Part shown: positions 24,948 to 33,436 of the stretch, piece after piece
Layout of the letters: each line of letters begins with the position of its first letter
Numbering within the stretch: position 1 is the first letter of the stretch
Source of the DNA: an uncultured Candidatus Melainabacteria bacterium
GTDB taxonomy: Bacteria > Cyanobacteriota > Vampirovibrionia > Gastranaerophilales > Gastranaerophilaceae
Direction of reading: 5' to 3'
Assembly (NCBI GenBank): GCA_934754855.1
Contig: CAKVJR010000001.1
Location: 1 to 39,271 of the forward strand
DNA length: 39,271 nt
Notes under the pieces: model-generated
Database searches by the model: none
What the model was told of the DNA's origin: nothing
The model's input: only the letters and a program-made list of their open reading frames with translations
Program-made: the position numbers and the translations under genes

Positions 24948-26417
24948 ATGAATTCAAATGAATCACAATTCTTACTTGAAAATGCAAAAATATACATGGA
25001 AGCACAAAGTTCGCAAGAATTTGTGGAAAGATTTGAAAATCTTTTCAAGTTGTATTTTGGAATAAATAAGATTGATTTTTTGACACTTGACTATAATACA
25101 GGTATTTTCAGGGATTTTGTAAAAGATTGGGTTTACATAAACGACCCTGAAAAACAAAGAAAAATAGGAAAAGTCTTTGATGAATTTCAAAAACGTACGG
25201 ACATTTTTGTTTACAACGACAAAATTTGCGAATATAAAATGACTGATGACGAGATAAAAGAATTGATTGATATGAAAAGTCCCGAATCAAATACGGTCTT
25301 TTTCCCGATTTTCTCGATGGCAAGAACGTTTGGCGTTATCCAAATCGAGTTTAAAGATTTAAGACAGGGCTTGGAAATTAATAAAGAATTTTTTGAAGTT
25401 TTGCAAATTATCTTTATGCAAATTTCCGTATCAATCTACAACCACGTGGTTCAAGAACACATGGCGACAGGTTTGAACTTCTATGATGCGATGAAAAATA
25501 TTGCAAAAATCATCGAAAATCAATACGAATTGGAATATATCATTCCTCAAATCGGTGAAATGATTGACAGATTTATTTCATCTCATTTGATTTATATTTT
25601 CCTGAAAGATGATAACGCTCAGTTCAGACTTATTTGGCCGACAAATTGTCATAACGAAGAAATTTTCAGAATGCTGAATGAGGTTAATAATGATGTCATA
25701 ATCTCAAAAGACAGCAGAATCGGTGTATTTCCCATTAAAGGCGAAGAGTCAAACCTTGGTGCGTTGGTTGCTTACAGCACAATCGGAAAACTTACGCCGA
25801 ACGAAATTGAGTATTTGATTGAGTTGACGAAACAATCGGGAATTACAATTCAAAGAGCAAATGTTTATTCGGAAGTCTTGAAACACGCAACTTTAGACGC
25901 TTTGACAGGCTTGAACAACAGACGTCAGTTTGAAATTCGTTTGAAACAGGAAACCGCCCAAAGTATCAGAAAAAATACCGATTTGTGCGGCTTGATGCTC
26001 GATATTGATTACTTTAAACGGGTAAACGATACGTACGGTCACGCAGCGGGAGATTGCGTCATCAGAGGAATTGCAGAAATTATTTCAAAAACAATTCGGG
26101 AATACGATATCGCTTGCAGATATGGCGGTGAAGAATTTTTCGTGTTGCTTCCGATGACGAAAATCGAGGATACGCTTGCGGTTGCACAACGTATTCGTCA
26201 AAATATTCAAAATACCAAAATCGACATTAGAGAGGCAAAAGTCAAAGGTGTTCCGTACTTGCAGGTTACGGCGAGCCTCGGTATAAATTATTTTGATAAA
26301 AAAGTTACCCCCGAAGAATTTTATCAAGGGGCGGATAAAGCACTATATCAATCCAAAGTTAACGGTCGTAACAGAGTTACGATTTACGAAGAAAGTATGT
26401 CTAAATTAGAAAATTAA
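24948..26417 (+). CDS. GAF-GGDEF diguanylate cyclase
   Basis: A 489-residue c-di-GMP synthase candidate. There is no transmembrane segment. One or two GAF-like sensory regions fill residues about 10-305, and a GGDEF domain lies at about 312-480. The signature is GGEEF at 393-397, an active variant. The metal-binding aspartate is in LMLDIDYFKRVNDTYGHAAGD, and an inhibitory I-site RxxD (REYD, 384-387) lies five residues before GGEEF, so product inhibition is likely. The ATG immediately follows the TPR gene stop, with GAGGG upstream, indicating an operon. c-di-GMP typically governs motility, pili and surface behaviour. No EAL phosphodiesterase is in the window. Confidence 0.92.
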   Translation: MNSNESQFLLENAKIYMEAQSSQEFVERFENLFKLYFGINKIDFLTLDYNTGIFRDFVKDWVYINDPEKQRKIGKVFDEFQKRTDIFVYNDKICEYKMTDDEIKELIDMKSPESNTVFFPIFSMARTFGVIQIEFKDLRQGLEINKEFFEVLQIIFMQISVSIYNHVVQEHMATGLNFYDAMKNIAKIIENQYELEYIIPQIGEMIDRFISSHLIYIFLKDDNAQFRLIWPTNCHNEEIFRMLNEVNNDVIISKDSRIGVFPIKGEESNLGALVAYSTIGKLTPNEIEYLIELTKQSGITIQRANVYSEVLKHATLDALTGLNNRRQFEIRLKQETAQSIRKNTDLCGLMLDIDYFKRVNDTYGHAAGDCVIRGIAEIISKTIREYDIACRYGGEEFFVLLPMTKIEDTLAVAQRIRQNIQNTKIDIREAKVKGVPYLQVTASLGINYFDKKVTPEEFYQGADKALYQSKVNGRNRVTIYEESMSKLEN

Positions 26418-26419
26418 TT

Positions 26420-26806
26420 ATGCAAGAAAAAAATCATACAGTACAATCTAAGAATAATGAAAAAACAGTGGCATATTCGGCATTAACTCTTGTTTTGCTT
26501 GTGTTTTTGATTCAGGCAGGTTTTGGAATGATAGTCAATATTTTGAGAAATATTGATACTTTTGCAAAATTAAAAATCGTCAGCAATGCACATAAATACG
26601 CAAGAGTGAGAAATTACAATTTGCGATATGAAATGCAAAGTTTTAATTCGGCGAAAAACCTTGAATCTATTGCGAGAAACAACCTCAAAATGGCGGCTCC
26701 CGATGAAATTTTGCTCGTCATAAATCAGCCTCAACCACAGGAAAAAAAGGCTGAAAAAGACAATAATAAACCGAAAGAGAAAGGTATTTTCTTTAAAGAG
26801 CGTTGA
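26420..26806 (+). CDS. FtsB/DivIC-like septum formation initiator
   Basis: A 128-residue single-pass protein of the septum-formation-initiator family. It has a short cytoplasmic N-terminus, one transmembrane helix (about 18-42, ALTLVLLVFLIQAGFGMIVNIL), and a short helical segment. The family signature follows: NLESIARNNLKMAAPDEILLVINQ. The C-terminal tail is Lys/Glu/Pro-rich. FtsB/DivIC proteins join FtsL and FtsQ in the divisome. The periplasmic coiled coil is short and leucine-zipper character is weak, so the assignment rests mainly on the C-terminal signature. The ATG lies two bases after the GGDEF stop. Confidence 0.75.
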   Translation: MQEKNHTVQSKNNEKTVAYSALTLVLLVFLIQAGFGMIVNILRNIDTFAKLKIVSNAHKYARVRNYNLRYEMQSFNSAKNLESIARNNLKMAAPDEILLVINQPQPQEKKAEKDNNKPKEKGIFFKER

Positions 26807-26841
26807 TGTTTTTTATGGTAAAATATTTTTAGGTTTAAGGT

Positions 26842-27423
26842 ATGAAAAAAAAGAATCTTTTTTACATAATATTGATAGTTATCGTTGTGGTTGCCTGCTT
26901 GTGGGCGTTTATTTCCGCAAGTTTTATCACTAAAAATTTCAAAAAAAGATTGATTGACGACTCCCTCGGAAAACAGGAAGTTACGATACAAAACCTTTTG
27001 GTTACGGAAACGAAGGACGATAAAAAGTCTTGGGAATTATTTGCGGACGACGGATATTACGACAATGCGTCGCAGGTTGCGATTTTGAACAACATTGTCG
27101 GCAATTTTTATGATGATAACGAAGTTGTTGCAAGTTTTGAGTCCTCAAAAGGAACTTATAACCAAAATACGAAGCAGATTATTTTGTACGAGAAAACATT
27201 GATTGTTTATAAAGACGGTTCAAATGTTTCGGCGAACAAAATGGAATGGCACGGAAAGGACAGCGGAGTCACGGCAGAGGGTTCCGTAAGACTTGAATTG
27301 CCGTCAAAAGTAGTCGTTGTCGCAGAAAAGGCAACTTTGAGTCCTGACTTTAAAAATTTGAAAGTTTTTGGACGAACAAAGACCGAAATTTACGACAGCG
27401 GAAATATGGGAATTACAAAATGA
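26842..27423 (+). CDS. lptC: LPS export protein LptC
   Basis: A 193-residue bitopic protein. A transmembrane helix (about 5-25, NLFYIILIVIVVVACLWAFIS) precedes an OstA/LptC beta-jellyroll: VTIQNLLVTETKDDKKSWELFADDGYYD, VVASFESSKGTYNQNTKQIILYEKTLIVYKDG, and ANKMEWHGKDSGVTAEGSVRLELPSKVVVVAEKATLSPDFKNLKVFGRTK. LptC receives lipopolysaccharide from LptBFG and passes it to LptA. The stop overlaps the lptA ATG by 4 bases. The pair implies an outer membrane containing LPS or a similar lipid. Confidence 0.88.
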   Translation: MKKKNLFYIILIVIVVVACLWAFISASFITKNFKKRLIDDSLGKQEVTIQNLLVTETKDDKKSWELFADDGYYDNASQVAILNNIVGNFYDDNEVVASFESSKGTYNQNTKQIILYEKTLIVYKDGSNVSANKMEWHGKDSGVTAEGSVRLELPSKVVVVAEKATLSPDFKNLKVFGRTKTEIYDSGNMGITK

Positions 27424-28376
27424 AGAAAATAATAGCAGCGTCAATAATAGCGTTTTCGGTTGCAGGACTTGCTTATGCAAGCAATTTGTCTGTTGATTCG
27501 GAAGTTCAACATTACAATGAAAAGAACAAAAAAATCGAATTTAAAGGGGACGTTAAGGTTAAATATGATGATGTTAATGTCGTCAGCCCGAATGCGGAAG
27601 TCCTTTTGAATGCCGAAACAGGCAAACCAGAAACGGTAAAATTTTTGGAAAACGCATATTCTTATCAGGTTAAAGCCGATAAGAAGCACGAAGTTAAGGC
27701 GAAAATTTTAGAAGTTTCTTTGCTTAATAAAGTTTTTAAGGCAGAAGAAAGAACTCAATCGACTGTTTTGGAAAAAGGTCAGCCGACGGTTATTGTCACT
27801 GCAAATTCGCAAGAATACGACAATAAATCAAATACAATGAAAGCAAGAGGTGCCGTAATAATCAATTATAAAGACGTTCAAGCGTTTGCAGATTATGCGG
27901 AAGTTAATTTGGACAAGAAAAACGACGTTCAAAAATTGACACTCTCGGGTCATGCATACTTGAAACAAGGTAATTCTCAAGTCAAAGCAAATAAATTTGT
28001 CCATTTGGCTGAAAAGAAAATCACGACTGCAACGGGAAATGTTTTCTCGGATATTAATACAAATGAAACCAAAATCAAGGTGTGGTCTGATTTTCAACAA
28101 GTTAATCAAATTGCCAACACAATTACCGCAAGCGGTCACACAAGAGTTGAATATGAAGATTACGTGGCAGTAGGTCCCAAGGCGACAGTTTACCCGAATG
28201 CTCAAAATAAACTCAACAGAGTTGTCTTTATGGGACGCTCAAAAATCACCAATAAGGGCTATTCTATTGAAGCAAATAAAATTGAAATGATTTTGAACCC
28301 GAAAGATTTTAAAGCAGAGGGCAACGTTAAAACTTTGCTCCAAGATGTCGGCTCGAATAATTCCGTAAGTTTGTAA
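27420..28376 (+). CDS. lptA: LPS-transport periplasmic protein LptA (OstA domain)
   Basis: A 318-residue exported protein. Residues 1-20 form a signal peptide (MKKIIAASIIAFSVAGLAYA). Repeated OstA-type strands follow (IEFKGDVKVKYDDVNVVSPNAEVLLNAETGKPETVKFLENA, MKARGAVIINYKDVQAFADYAEVNLD, ITASGHTRVEYEDYVAVGPKATVYPNAQNKLNRVVFMGRS, KIEMILNPKDFKAEGNVKTLL). Such jellyroll subunits form a groove that carries LPS across the periplasm. It is longer than E. coli LptA (about 185 residues), with roughly two OstA modules, as in cyanobacterial homologues. It is the last gene of the gyrB string. Confidence 0.88.
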   Translation: MKKIIAASIIAFSVAGLAYASNLSVDSEVQHYNEKNKKIEFKGDVKVKYDDVNVVSPNAEVLLNAETGKPETVKFLENAYSYQVKADKKHEVKAKILEVSLLNKVFKAEERTQSTVLEKGQPTVIVTANSQEYDNKSNTMKARGAVIINYKDVQAFADYAEVNLDKKNDVQKLTLSGHAYLKQGNSQVKANKFVHLAEKKITTATGNVFSDINTNETKIKVWSDFQQVNQIANTITASGHTRVEYEDYVAVGPKATVYPNAQNKLNRVVFMGRSKITNKGYSIEANKIEMILNPKDFKAEGNVKTLLQDVGSNNSVSL

Positions 28377-28408
28377 TTCACGGGCAATGCTTTAATAAAC
28401 AACTCTCA

Positions 28409-28470
28409 TTGCGATGATTGTAACGACGAAGCAATCCATATACTTTGGCTCCGCCTCAGTATGACAGAGA
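28409..28470. repeat. Dispersed intergenic repeat units between lptA and gyrA
   Basis: CATTGCGATGATTG...CGACGAAGCAATCC (28409-28438) is followed by a reversed copy of the GTCATACTGAGGC unit (about 28442-28466). The same units recur at 6146 and in 38225-38760. Confidence 0.75.
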
Positions 28471-28502
28471 ATGAAACAATATAAAATTTATTTATAAAAA
28501 AA

Positions 28503-28528
28503 GGGCGGTCGTTAAACCGTCCTTTTTT
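28503..28528. terminator. Terminator between lptA and gyrA, probably bidirectional
   Basis: GGGCGGT (28503-28509), a six-base loop and ACCGTCC (28516-28522; one G-U pair) are flanked by an A run upstream and a T run downstream. It suits both the converging lptA and gyrA transcripts. Confidence 0.88.
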
Positions 28529-28544
28529 GTATGTGTTCGGAAGT

Positions 28545-31097
28545 TTACGCTTCCGGTTTATCTTCGACATCGAGGAGTTTGGTTTGTTCAACCGCATTGT
28601 CGATGGCATTTTCGATAGCCTTGTCAATCGGGTCATCAGTAGATTGACCGACGATTTTGTTGACTGTGATAACGCTGTCGTTTTCTTGAAGATTTTGGAT
28701 TTTAACGCCTGTTGCAGGTCTGCCCTGACGAGAAATGTCGCCGGCGTTGATTCTTGTAACAACACCGTTTGCCGTAACAACCATGATGTCATCATTTTCG
28801 TTAACGATAGTGAGGGCAACCAATCTTGACTTAGACGTCTTGAATTTCGTTGCGATAAGACCGATACCGCCTCTGTTTTGAGAACGGAATTCACTCAATT
28901 TTGAACGTTTGCCGAAACCGTCAGAAGTTACTACGAGCAAATCAGCATCATAGTCGGCAGGAACGATGTCAGAGCCGATAATCATATCGCCTTGACGCAA
29001 TTTCATTGAATTTACCCCTCTTGCACTTCTGCCTAAAGGTCTTAATTCTTCAACCGCAAATCTGATTGCCATACCGCAACTTGTACCGATTAAGATTTCG
29101 TCATTGTTTTTGGCAACATTTACCCAATTGAGAGTGTCGCCTTCTTCAAGTCCGATTGCGATAATGCCGTTACGTCTGATGTTTGCAAAGTTATCCAATT
29201 CAATTCTCTTGATGTAACCTTTTTGCGTAAGCATAATCAGGCTTGTATCGTGAGAAAATTCTTTGACAGGAACAACTGCCGTAATTTTTTCGCCCTGTTC
29301 AATCGGCAAAATGTTGATTACGGGTAAGCCTTTTGATTGTCTTGAACCTTCAGGAAAATCGTAAACATTGAGGCTGTAAACCGTTCCTTTGTCAGAGAAG
29401 AACAATACTTTGTCGTGCATCATTGCAGTGAAGAAAATTCCGACATCATCATCTTCTTTTGTCTTAATTCCGCCTTTTCCTCTTGTAGCACGGTTTTGAC
29501 GTTCAAATGTGTCTAAAGAAATTCTCTTGATGTAACCTTGGCGGGTCATAAATACTGCCATCGGTACGTTCGGAGTTAAGTCTTCGATTGTCATTTCGTT
29601 CGCTTCGGGAAGAATTTGTGTTCTTCTTTCGTCACCGTATTTTTCTTTGTCTTCAAGAAGTTCAGCCTTGATGATGTTCAAAACTTTTTGTCTGTCAGCA
29701 AGGATTGCTTCGTATTCTTGGATTTTTTCCTGTAAATCTTCGTATTCAGCCTTGATTTTGTCTTGTTCCAAACCTGTCAATCTTCTCAATTGCATTTCGA
29801 GGATTGCATTTGCTTGGTCAACATCAAGCCCAAATCTCGTCATTAAACCGATACGAGCCTCTTCTGTCGTTTTGGACTTCTTGATGAGTTCGATAACTTC
29901 GTCAAGACTTCCCAACGCAATCAATAAGCCTTTCAAAATGTGGGCTCTCATTTTTGCTTTTTTCAAGAAGAAAAGAGTTCTTCTCGTGATGACAGAAACT
30001 CTGTGTTCGATAAATTCGTTCAAAACATCGATGATGTTCATCAAACGAGGTTGTTTTCCAGCCAAAGCCAAAAGGTTGAAACCGAATGATAACGTCAATT
30101 GCGTGTGCTTGTAGAGGTTGTTTCTGACAACTTCAGGTTTTGCATCACGTTTAAGTTCGATAACGATTCTCATACCGTCACGGTCAGATTCGTCACGAAG
30201 GTCTGAAATGCCCTCGATTCGCTTGTCACGGACGAGTTCGGCAATTTTTTCAATAAGAGCCGCCTTGTTAACCTGGTAAGGAATTTCAGTAACAACGATA
30301 GCCGTTCTTGCCTGACGACCGTTGCCGCCGGGGATTTCCTCGATAGTTGAAACAGCGGACATTTTGATTGAACCACGACCTGTTTCGTAAGCCTGTTTAA
30401 TGTCTTTAACGCCGATAATGCTTGCAGCGGTAGGGAAATCAGGACCTTTGATGTATTGCATAATTTCCGTAACCGTCATATCGGGCTTGTCGATTAAAGC
30501 AATTGTACCGTCAACGATTTCGCAAAGATTGTGAGGCGGAATGTTAGTCGCCATACCGACAGCGATACCGCTTACGCCGTTTAACAACAACATCGGTAAT
30601 CTGACAGGCAAAACTGACGGTTCTTGGAGTGAACCATCGAAGTTCGGTTCAAAATCAACCGTTTCGCAGTCGATATCAGCCAACATTGATTGTGTAATTT
30701 TGTGCATACGTGCTTCTGTATAACGCATTGCAGCCGCACCGTCGCCATCGACCGAACCGAAGTTTCCGTGCCCGTCAACCATAAGGTATCTTGTCGAAAA
30801 GTCTTGTGCCATACGGACGAGGGCTTCGTAAACAGCCGTGTCACCGTGCGGGTGATATTTACCTAAAACTTCCCCGACGATTCTGGCACACTTTTTGAAA
30901 GGTTTGTCAGGTGTCATGCCGAGTTCGTTCATGGCAAATAAAATTCTTCTGTGAACAGGTTTCAAACCGTCACGAACATCAGGTAATGCACGTCCGACAA
31001 TAACAGACATCGCATAATCAATGTACGAGCGTTTCATCTCCTCACGTATATTTACGGGAACAATTTTCCCGTCTTGAAATAAATTATTTTGAGCCAA
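28545..31097 (-). CDS. gyrA: DNA gyrase subunit A
   Basis: This 850-residue subunit makes the double-strand break and wraps DNA. The catalytic tyrosine is about Tyr126 in RYTEARM. Residues aligned with E. coli Ser83/Asp87 (quinolone-determining region) are Thr87 and Glu91 in HPHGDTAVYEALVRMAQD; these may simply be the natural residues of this lineage. The C-terminal beta-pinwheel has loose GyrA-box-like repeats; the first reads QNRATRGKGG instead of QRRGGKG. I recall a similar variant from cyanobacteria. The C-terminal tail is acidic. A GGGGAGG ribosome-binding site (31112-31106) precedes the ATG. It is convergent with the gyrB operon. ParC is the alternative, but the box and the full length favour GyrA. 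Confidence 0.95.
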   Translation of the reverse strand: MAQNNLFQDGKIVPVNIREEMKRSYIDYAMSVIVGRALPDVRDGLKPVHRRILFAMNELGMTPDKPFKKCARIVGEVLGKYHPHGDTAVYEALVRMAQDFSTRYLMVDGHGNFGSVDGDGAAAMRYTEARMHKITQSMLADIDCETVDFEPNFDGSLQEPSVLPVRLPMLLLNGVSGIAVGMATNIPPHNLCEIVDGTIALIDKPDMTVTEIMQYIKGPDFPTAASIIGVKDIKQAYETGRGSIKMSAVSTIEEIPGGNGRQARTAIVVTEIPYQVNKAALIEKIAELVRDKRIEGISDLRDESDRDGMRIVIELKRDAKPEVVRNNLYKHTQLTLSFGFNLLALAGKQPRLMNIIDVLNEFIEHRVSVITRRTLFFLKKAKMRAHILKGLLIALGSLDEVIELIKKSKTTEEARIGLMTRFGLDVDQANAILEMQLRRLTGLEQDKIKAEYEDLQEKIQEYEAILADRQKVLNIIKAELLEDKEKYGDERRTQILPEANEMTIEDLTPNVPMAVFMTRQGYIKRISLDTFERQNRATRGKGGIKTKEDDDVGIFFTAMMHDKVLFFSDKGTVYSLNVYDFPEGSRQSKGLPVINILPIEQGEKITAVVPVKEFSHDTSLIMLTQKGYIKRIELDNFANIRRNGIIAIGLEEGDTLNWVNVAKNNDEILIGTSCGMAIRFAVEELRPLGRSARGVNSMKLRQGDMIIGSDIVPADYDADLLVVTSDGFGKRSKLSEFRSQNRGGIGLIATKFKTSKSRLVALTIVNENDDIMVVTANGVVTRINAGDISRQGRPATGVKIQNLQENDSVITVNKIVGQSTDDPIDKAIENAIDNAVEQTKLLDVEDKPEA

Positions 31098-31289
31098 ATG
31101 AGCCTCCCCTGTGGAACGAAAATTTCGTCCTCTATATATTGTCTTTACTATATTTTAGCATAATTAAAAAAGAGGGCAAACAGTTTACATTCTATTAATT
31201 GTTAAGTTTGTAACGATTTTTTTAAAAATTGAAATTCGACCCCCTCAAAAATACTTTATATACATGTAGGGTAGAGGGAGATATTAAAT

Positions 31290-31481
31290 ATGGTAGTGAA
31301 TTTGAACATGGATATTGAAACACGTCTTGCCAATATGTATAAAGATATGGCAGCAAAATCGAGCAATGAAGCGGCTGAAAGAAAATCTTTATCGCCTGAT
31401 GATTTTTGGAACTCGATGAGAATGGTTGCAACGAATAAGCAAGCACTTATGAATTGCAAATATCAACCTAAAAACGTTTAG
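31290..31481 (+). CDS. Small soluble protein of unknown function
   Basis: A 63-residue ORF that I do not recognise. It is charged and probably helical (DIETRLANMYKDMAAKSSNEAAERKSLSPDDFWNSMRMV), with no membrane segment. A strong ribosome-binding site GAGGGAG (31274-31280) lies nine bases before the ATG. Two terminator-like hairpins follow (31496-31518 and 31573-31601). It is transcribed away from gyrA. Good translation signals and an isolated unit with terminators support a real gene; the size is the main doubt. Confidence 0.65.
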   Translation: MVVNLNMDIETRLANMYKDMAAKSSNEAAERKSLSPDDFWNSMRMVATNKQALMNCKYQPKNV

Positions 31482-31495
31482 TTCACGGCGTTTTT

Positions 31496-31518
31496 AAGAC
31501 AGGATTTTCGTCTTTTTT
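31496..31518 (+). terminator. Terminator after the 31290 ORF
   Basis: AAGAC (31496-31500), a nine-base loop and GTCTT (31510-31514) followed by T's form a weak stem. A stronger hairpin lies further on at 31573. Confidence 0.55.
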
Positions 31519-31572
31519 ACAGAGAGAGAAAATTTTAAACAAAATTTATCCCCCCCTATATCAATTATTGAG

Positions 31573-31601
31573 CCTGAGTTGCAAAACTTAGGTTTTTTTT
31601 T
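31573..31601 (+). terminator. Second plus-strand terminator
   Basis: CCTGAGTT (31573-31580), a GCAA loop and AACTTAGG (31585-31592; one G-U pair) with nine T's. It lies just beyond the end of the minus-strand nitrilase gene and has no T run in that direction. Confidence 0.85.
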
Positions 31602-31602
31602 G

Positions 31603-32352
31603 CTAAATTTCGAGAGTTACCGTAGAAATTTTTTCGGCTTCTTCTGAATTTGAGAGGATTTTTCCTGTTTTATCCGTGATAATGGAATTGCCGATGAGGG
31701 TGAAACCGTTGCCGTTGCTGCCAACTTGGTTTGCGGAAATCAGAGGAGTGATGTTTTCGTTTGACCGTGCAACATTCATTGCTTTCCAAACGGTCAGCCA
31801 ATCCATATTTTTTTCAAATTCGCTATGATAACCCCAAGCGGTCGGGCAAACGAACAATTCTGCTCCATTGCGTTTGAGTTCGGCGAAAAGTTGCGGGTAA
31901 CGAATGTCAAAGCAAATAGCCATGCCGATTTTGCCGATATCTAAGTCTGCTGTGACAATTTTTTCGCCTGCGGTAATTCTTTTGTGTTCAGTTCCGCCGA
32001 AACAGTTGAAGAGGTGGATTTTTCGGTATTTACAAACTTTTTCGCCATTTCTGCTTAATACGAACGAGGTGTTGTATGATTTGCCCGAAACTCTTTCTAT
32101 GACTGAACCGCAGATGATATTTGCGTTTAATTTTATTGCTAAATTCCTTAAAAAGTTGATTGTGTCGCCGCCGTTTTCGTCTTCGGGAAAATTTTTGAAC
32201 GCTTCATGTGAAATACCTGTCGAGAAAAATTCGGGAAGAAGAATGAGGTCAGTCCTTACTCCCTCAAGCATTTCTGACACTTTGTTCAAGTTGTAGGTTT
32301 TGTCGCCGCATTTTGGTTGAAATTGGCAGTTTGTGACGGTGATTTTTTTCAA
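31603..32352 (-). CDS. Carbon-nitrogen hydrolase (nitrilase superfamily, omega-amidase-like)
   Basis: A 249-residue cytoplasmic amidase with the nitrilase triad Glu41 (LLPEFFSTG), Lys111 (CKYRKIHLF) and Cys147 (MAICFDIRYPQ). The size and the segments CPTAWGYHSEFEKNMDWLTVWKAMNVARSNE and SANQVGSNGNGFTLIGNSIITD resemble YafV/Nit2-type omega-amidases. Those hydrolyse 2-oxoglutaramate or 2-oxosuccinamate and repair transamination by-products. Other small-molecule amidases of the family cannot be excluded. It is the last gene of the gmk operon, two bases after rsmD. Confidence 0.88.
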   Translation of the reverse strand: MKKITVTNCQFQPKCGDKTYNLNKVSEMLEGVRTDLILLPEFFSTGISHEAFKNFPEDENGGDTINFLRNLAIKLNANIICGSVIERVSGKSYNTSFVLSRNGEKVCKYRKIHLFNCFGGTEHKRITAGEKIVTADLDIGKIGMAICFDIRYPQLFAELKRNGAELFVCPTAWGYHSEFEKNMDWLTVWKAMNVARSNENITPLISANQVGSNGNGFTLIGNSIITDKTGKILSNSEEAEKISTVTLEI

Positions 32353-32354
32353 AA

Positions 32355-32882
32355 TTAGCCTCTTTTCAGGTAACAGATTGACTTATCGCCATAAGTTTTT
32401 TCTTTTGTGCAAACAAAATTGCCCGTATTTATTTGCAAGTCTGTTGGTTTTTCGACGATAATAATTCCGTTTTCGTTCAGTAAATTTTTTGTTTCAATTT
32501 GCTCAATAGCCTTGTCGTACAAGCCTGATTGGTATGGCGGGTCGAGGTAGAAAACATCAAATTTTTTGTCTGTTTTCTGCAAAAATTTTATTCCGTCGTA
32601 GTTGATTAAATTTATCGGAATTTTGTGTTTTTCGGCATTTTTTTTTATAAAAGCAGCCGTTTTTTTGTCAATTTCGACAGAAGTTACGTCGTAACCTCTC
32701 GAAATTGCTTCAAATGTCATAATTCCCGAACCTGCAAAGAGGTCGCAAAAGGTTTCAAAATCTCCCTGTGTTGCGAGAGAGTTGAAAACAGCCTGTCTGA
32801 CCTTTGACAGTGTGGGTTTTACGTTGTCAAATTTTGCAGTTTCTATGTTGAGTGAGTTATATTTTCCGCCTGTAATGTTCAT
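32355..32882 (-). CDS. rsmD: 16S rRNA (guanine-N2)-methyltransferase RsmD
   Basis: A 175-residue SAM-dependent methyltransferase of the RsmD family, which methylates G966 (E. coli numbering) of 16S rRNA. The N-terminal signature is NITGGKYNSLNIETAKFDNVKPTLSKVRQAVFNSL. SAM motif I is DLFAGSGIMTFEA (47-59), and the catalytic motif is DPPY (114-117). The length is typical. It overlaps the upstream gene by 4 bases. In many genomes rsmD sits beside coaD; that gene is not here. Confidence 0.92.
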   Translation of the reverse strand: MNITGGKYNSLNIETAKFDNVKPTLSKVRQAVFNSLATQGDFETFCDLFAGSGIMTFEAISRGYDVTSVEIDKKTAAFIKKNAEKHKIPINLINYDGIKFLQKTDKKFDVFYLDPPYQSGLYDKAIEQIETKNLLNENGIIIVEKPTDLQINTGNFVCTKEKTYGDKSICYLKRG

Positions 32883-33436
32883 TTTTCAAGCCTCAAAAGG
32901 TATTTTCGATGAATATAATTTTTACAATTAAAATTAGGCAAAATCATTACTCTCGTCTGCGTTTCCAAAAACGAGCCGATGTTGTTTTGAAAATGCCAAA
33001 GATTATTGTGAGTGTATCTTGATTCGATAATTCCGTCAAATCCGAGAGAAACCCTCTCGATTTCGCATCTTTGGAGTTTTTTTGAACAATAAATTCCGAG
33101 AAAATTGTTGGGTTCATCTTTTAAAATATATTTTTCAAAAGTTGTATCGCCAAGCAAAGTTCTTGCAAAATAAGCCCTTCCAATTTCTTGCGGAGAAAGA
33201 TTTTGTTCTTTTTTGTGCAAAATTATTGTTTGTTTGTCAAAATAATTGCAAAATTTGTAATTATTTCTGATTTTTTCGTATTTTGTTTCGTCTGCATTTT
33301 GGGTGATTTTTGCGTTTTCTCGATAGTTATAAAAATTCCAATCGGGCAGCAAAAACACTTCCGCAGCGACTTTTTGCGGTAAAAAAATCATAAGAGCAAA
33401 TAAAATTTTAATTAAAATCGTACGGTCTTTTTTCAT
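32879..33436 (-). CDS. Unrecognised exported protein
   Basis: A 185-residue protein that I do not recognise. MKKDRTILIKILFALMIFLPQKVAAE looks like a signal peptide. The mature part has FLLPDWNFYNYRENAKIT, a Tyr/Asn/Lys-rich middle, and cysteines in GIYCSKKLQRCEIERVSLGFDGIIESRYTHNN. An upstream in-frame ATG at 33454 would add six residues; 33436 is preferred for the shorter signal peptide with GGAAG close before it. It overlaps the end of the NIF3 gene by about 29 bases and the start of rsmD by 4, so it is a full member of the operon. The role is unknown; periplasmic location is inferred. Confidence 0.7.
   Translation of the reverse strand: MKKDRTILIKILFALMIFLPQKVAAEVFLLPDWNFYNYRENAKITQNADETKYEKIRNNYKFCNYFDKQTIILHKKEQNLSPQEIGRAYFARTLLGDTTFEKYILKDEPNNFLGIYCSKKLQRCEIERVSLGFDGIIESRYTHNNLWHFQNNIGSFLETQTRVMILPNFNCKNYIHRKYLLRLEK

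Noticed and set aside
28406..28894. A 162-residue minus-strand frame overlapping the end of gyrA
   Set aside because: It lies in another frame of gyrA and ends in a dispersed repeat; the low-complexity sequence has no family features.
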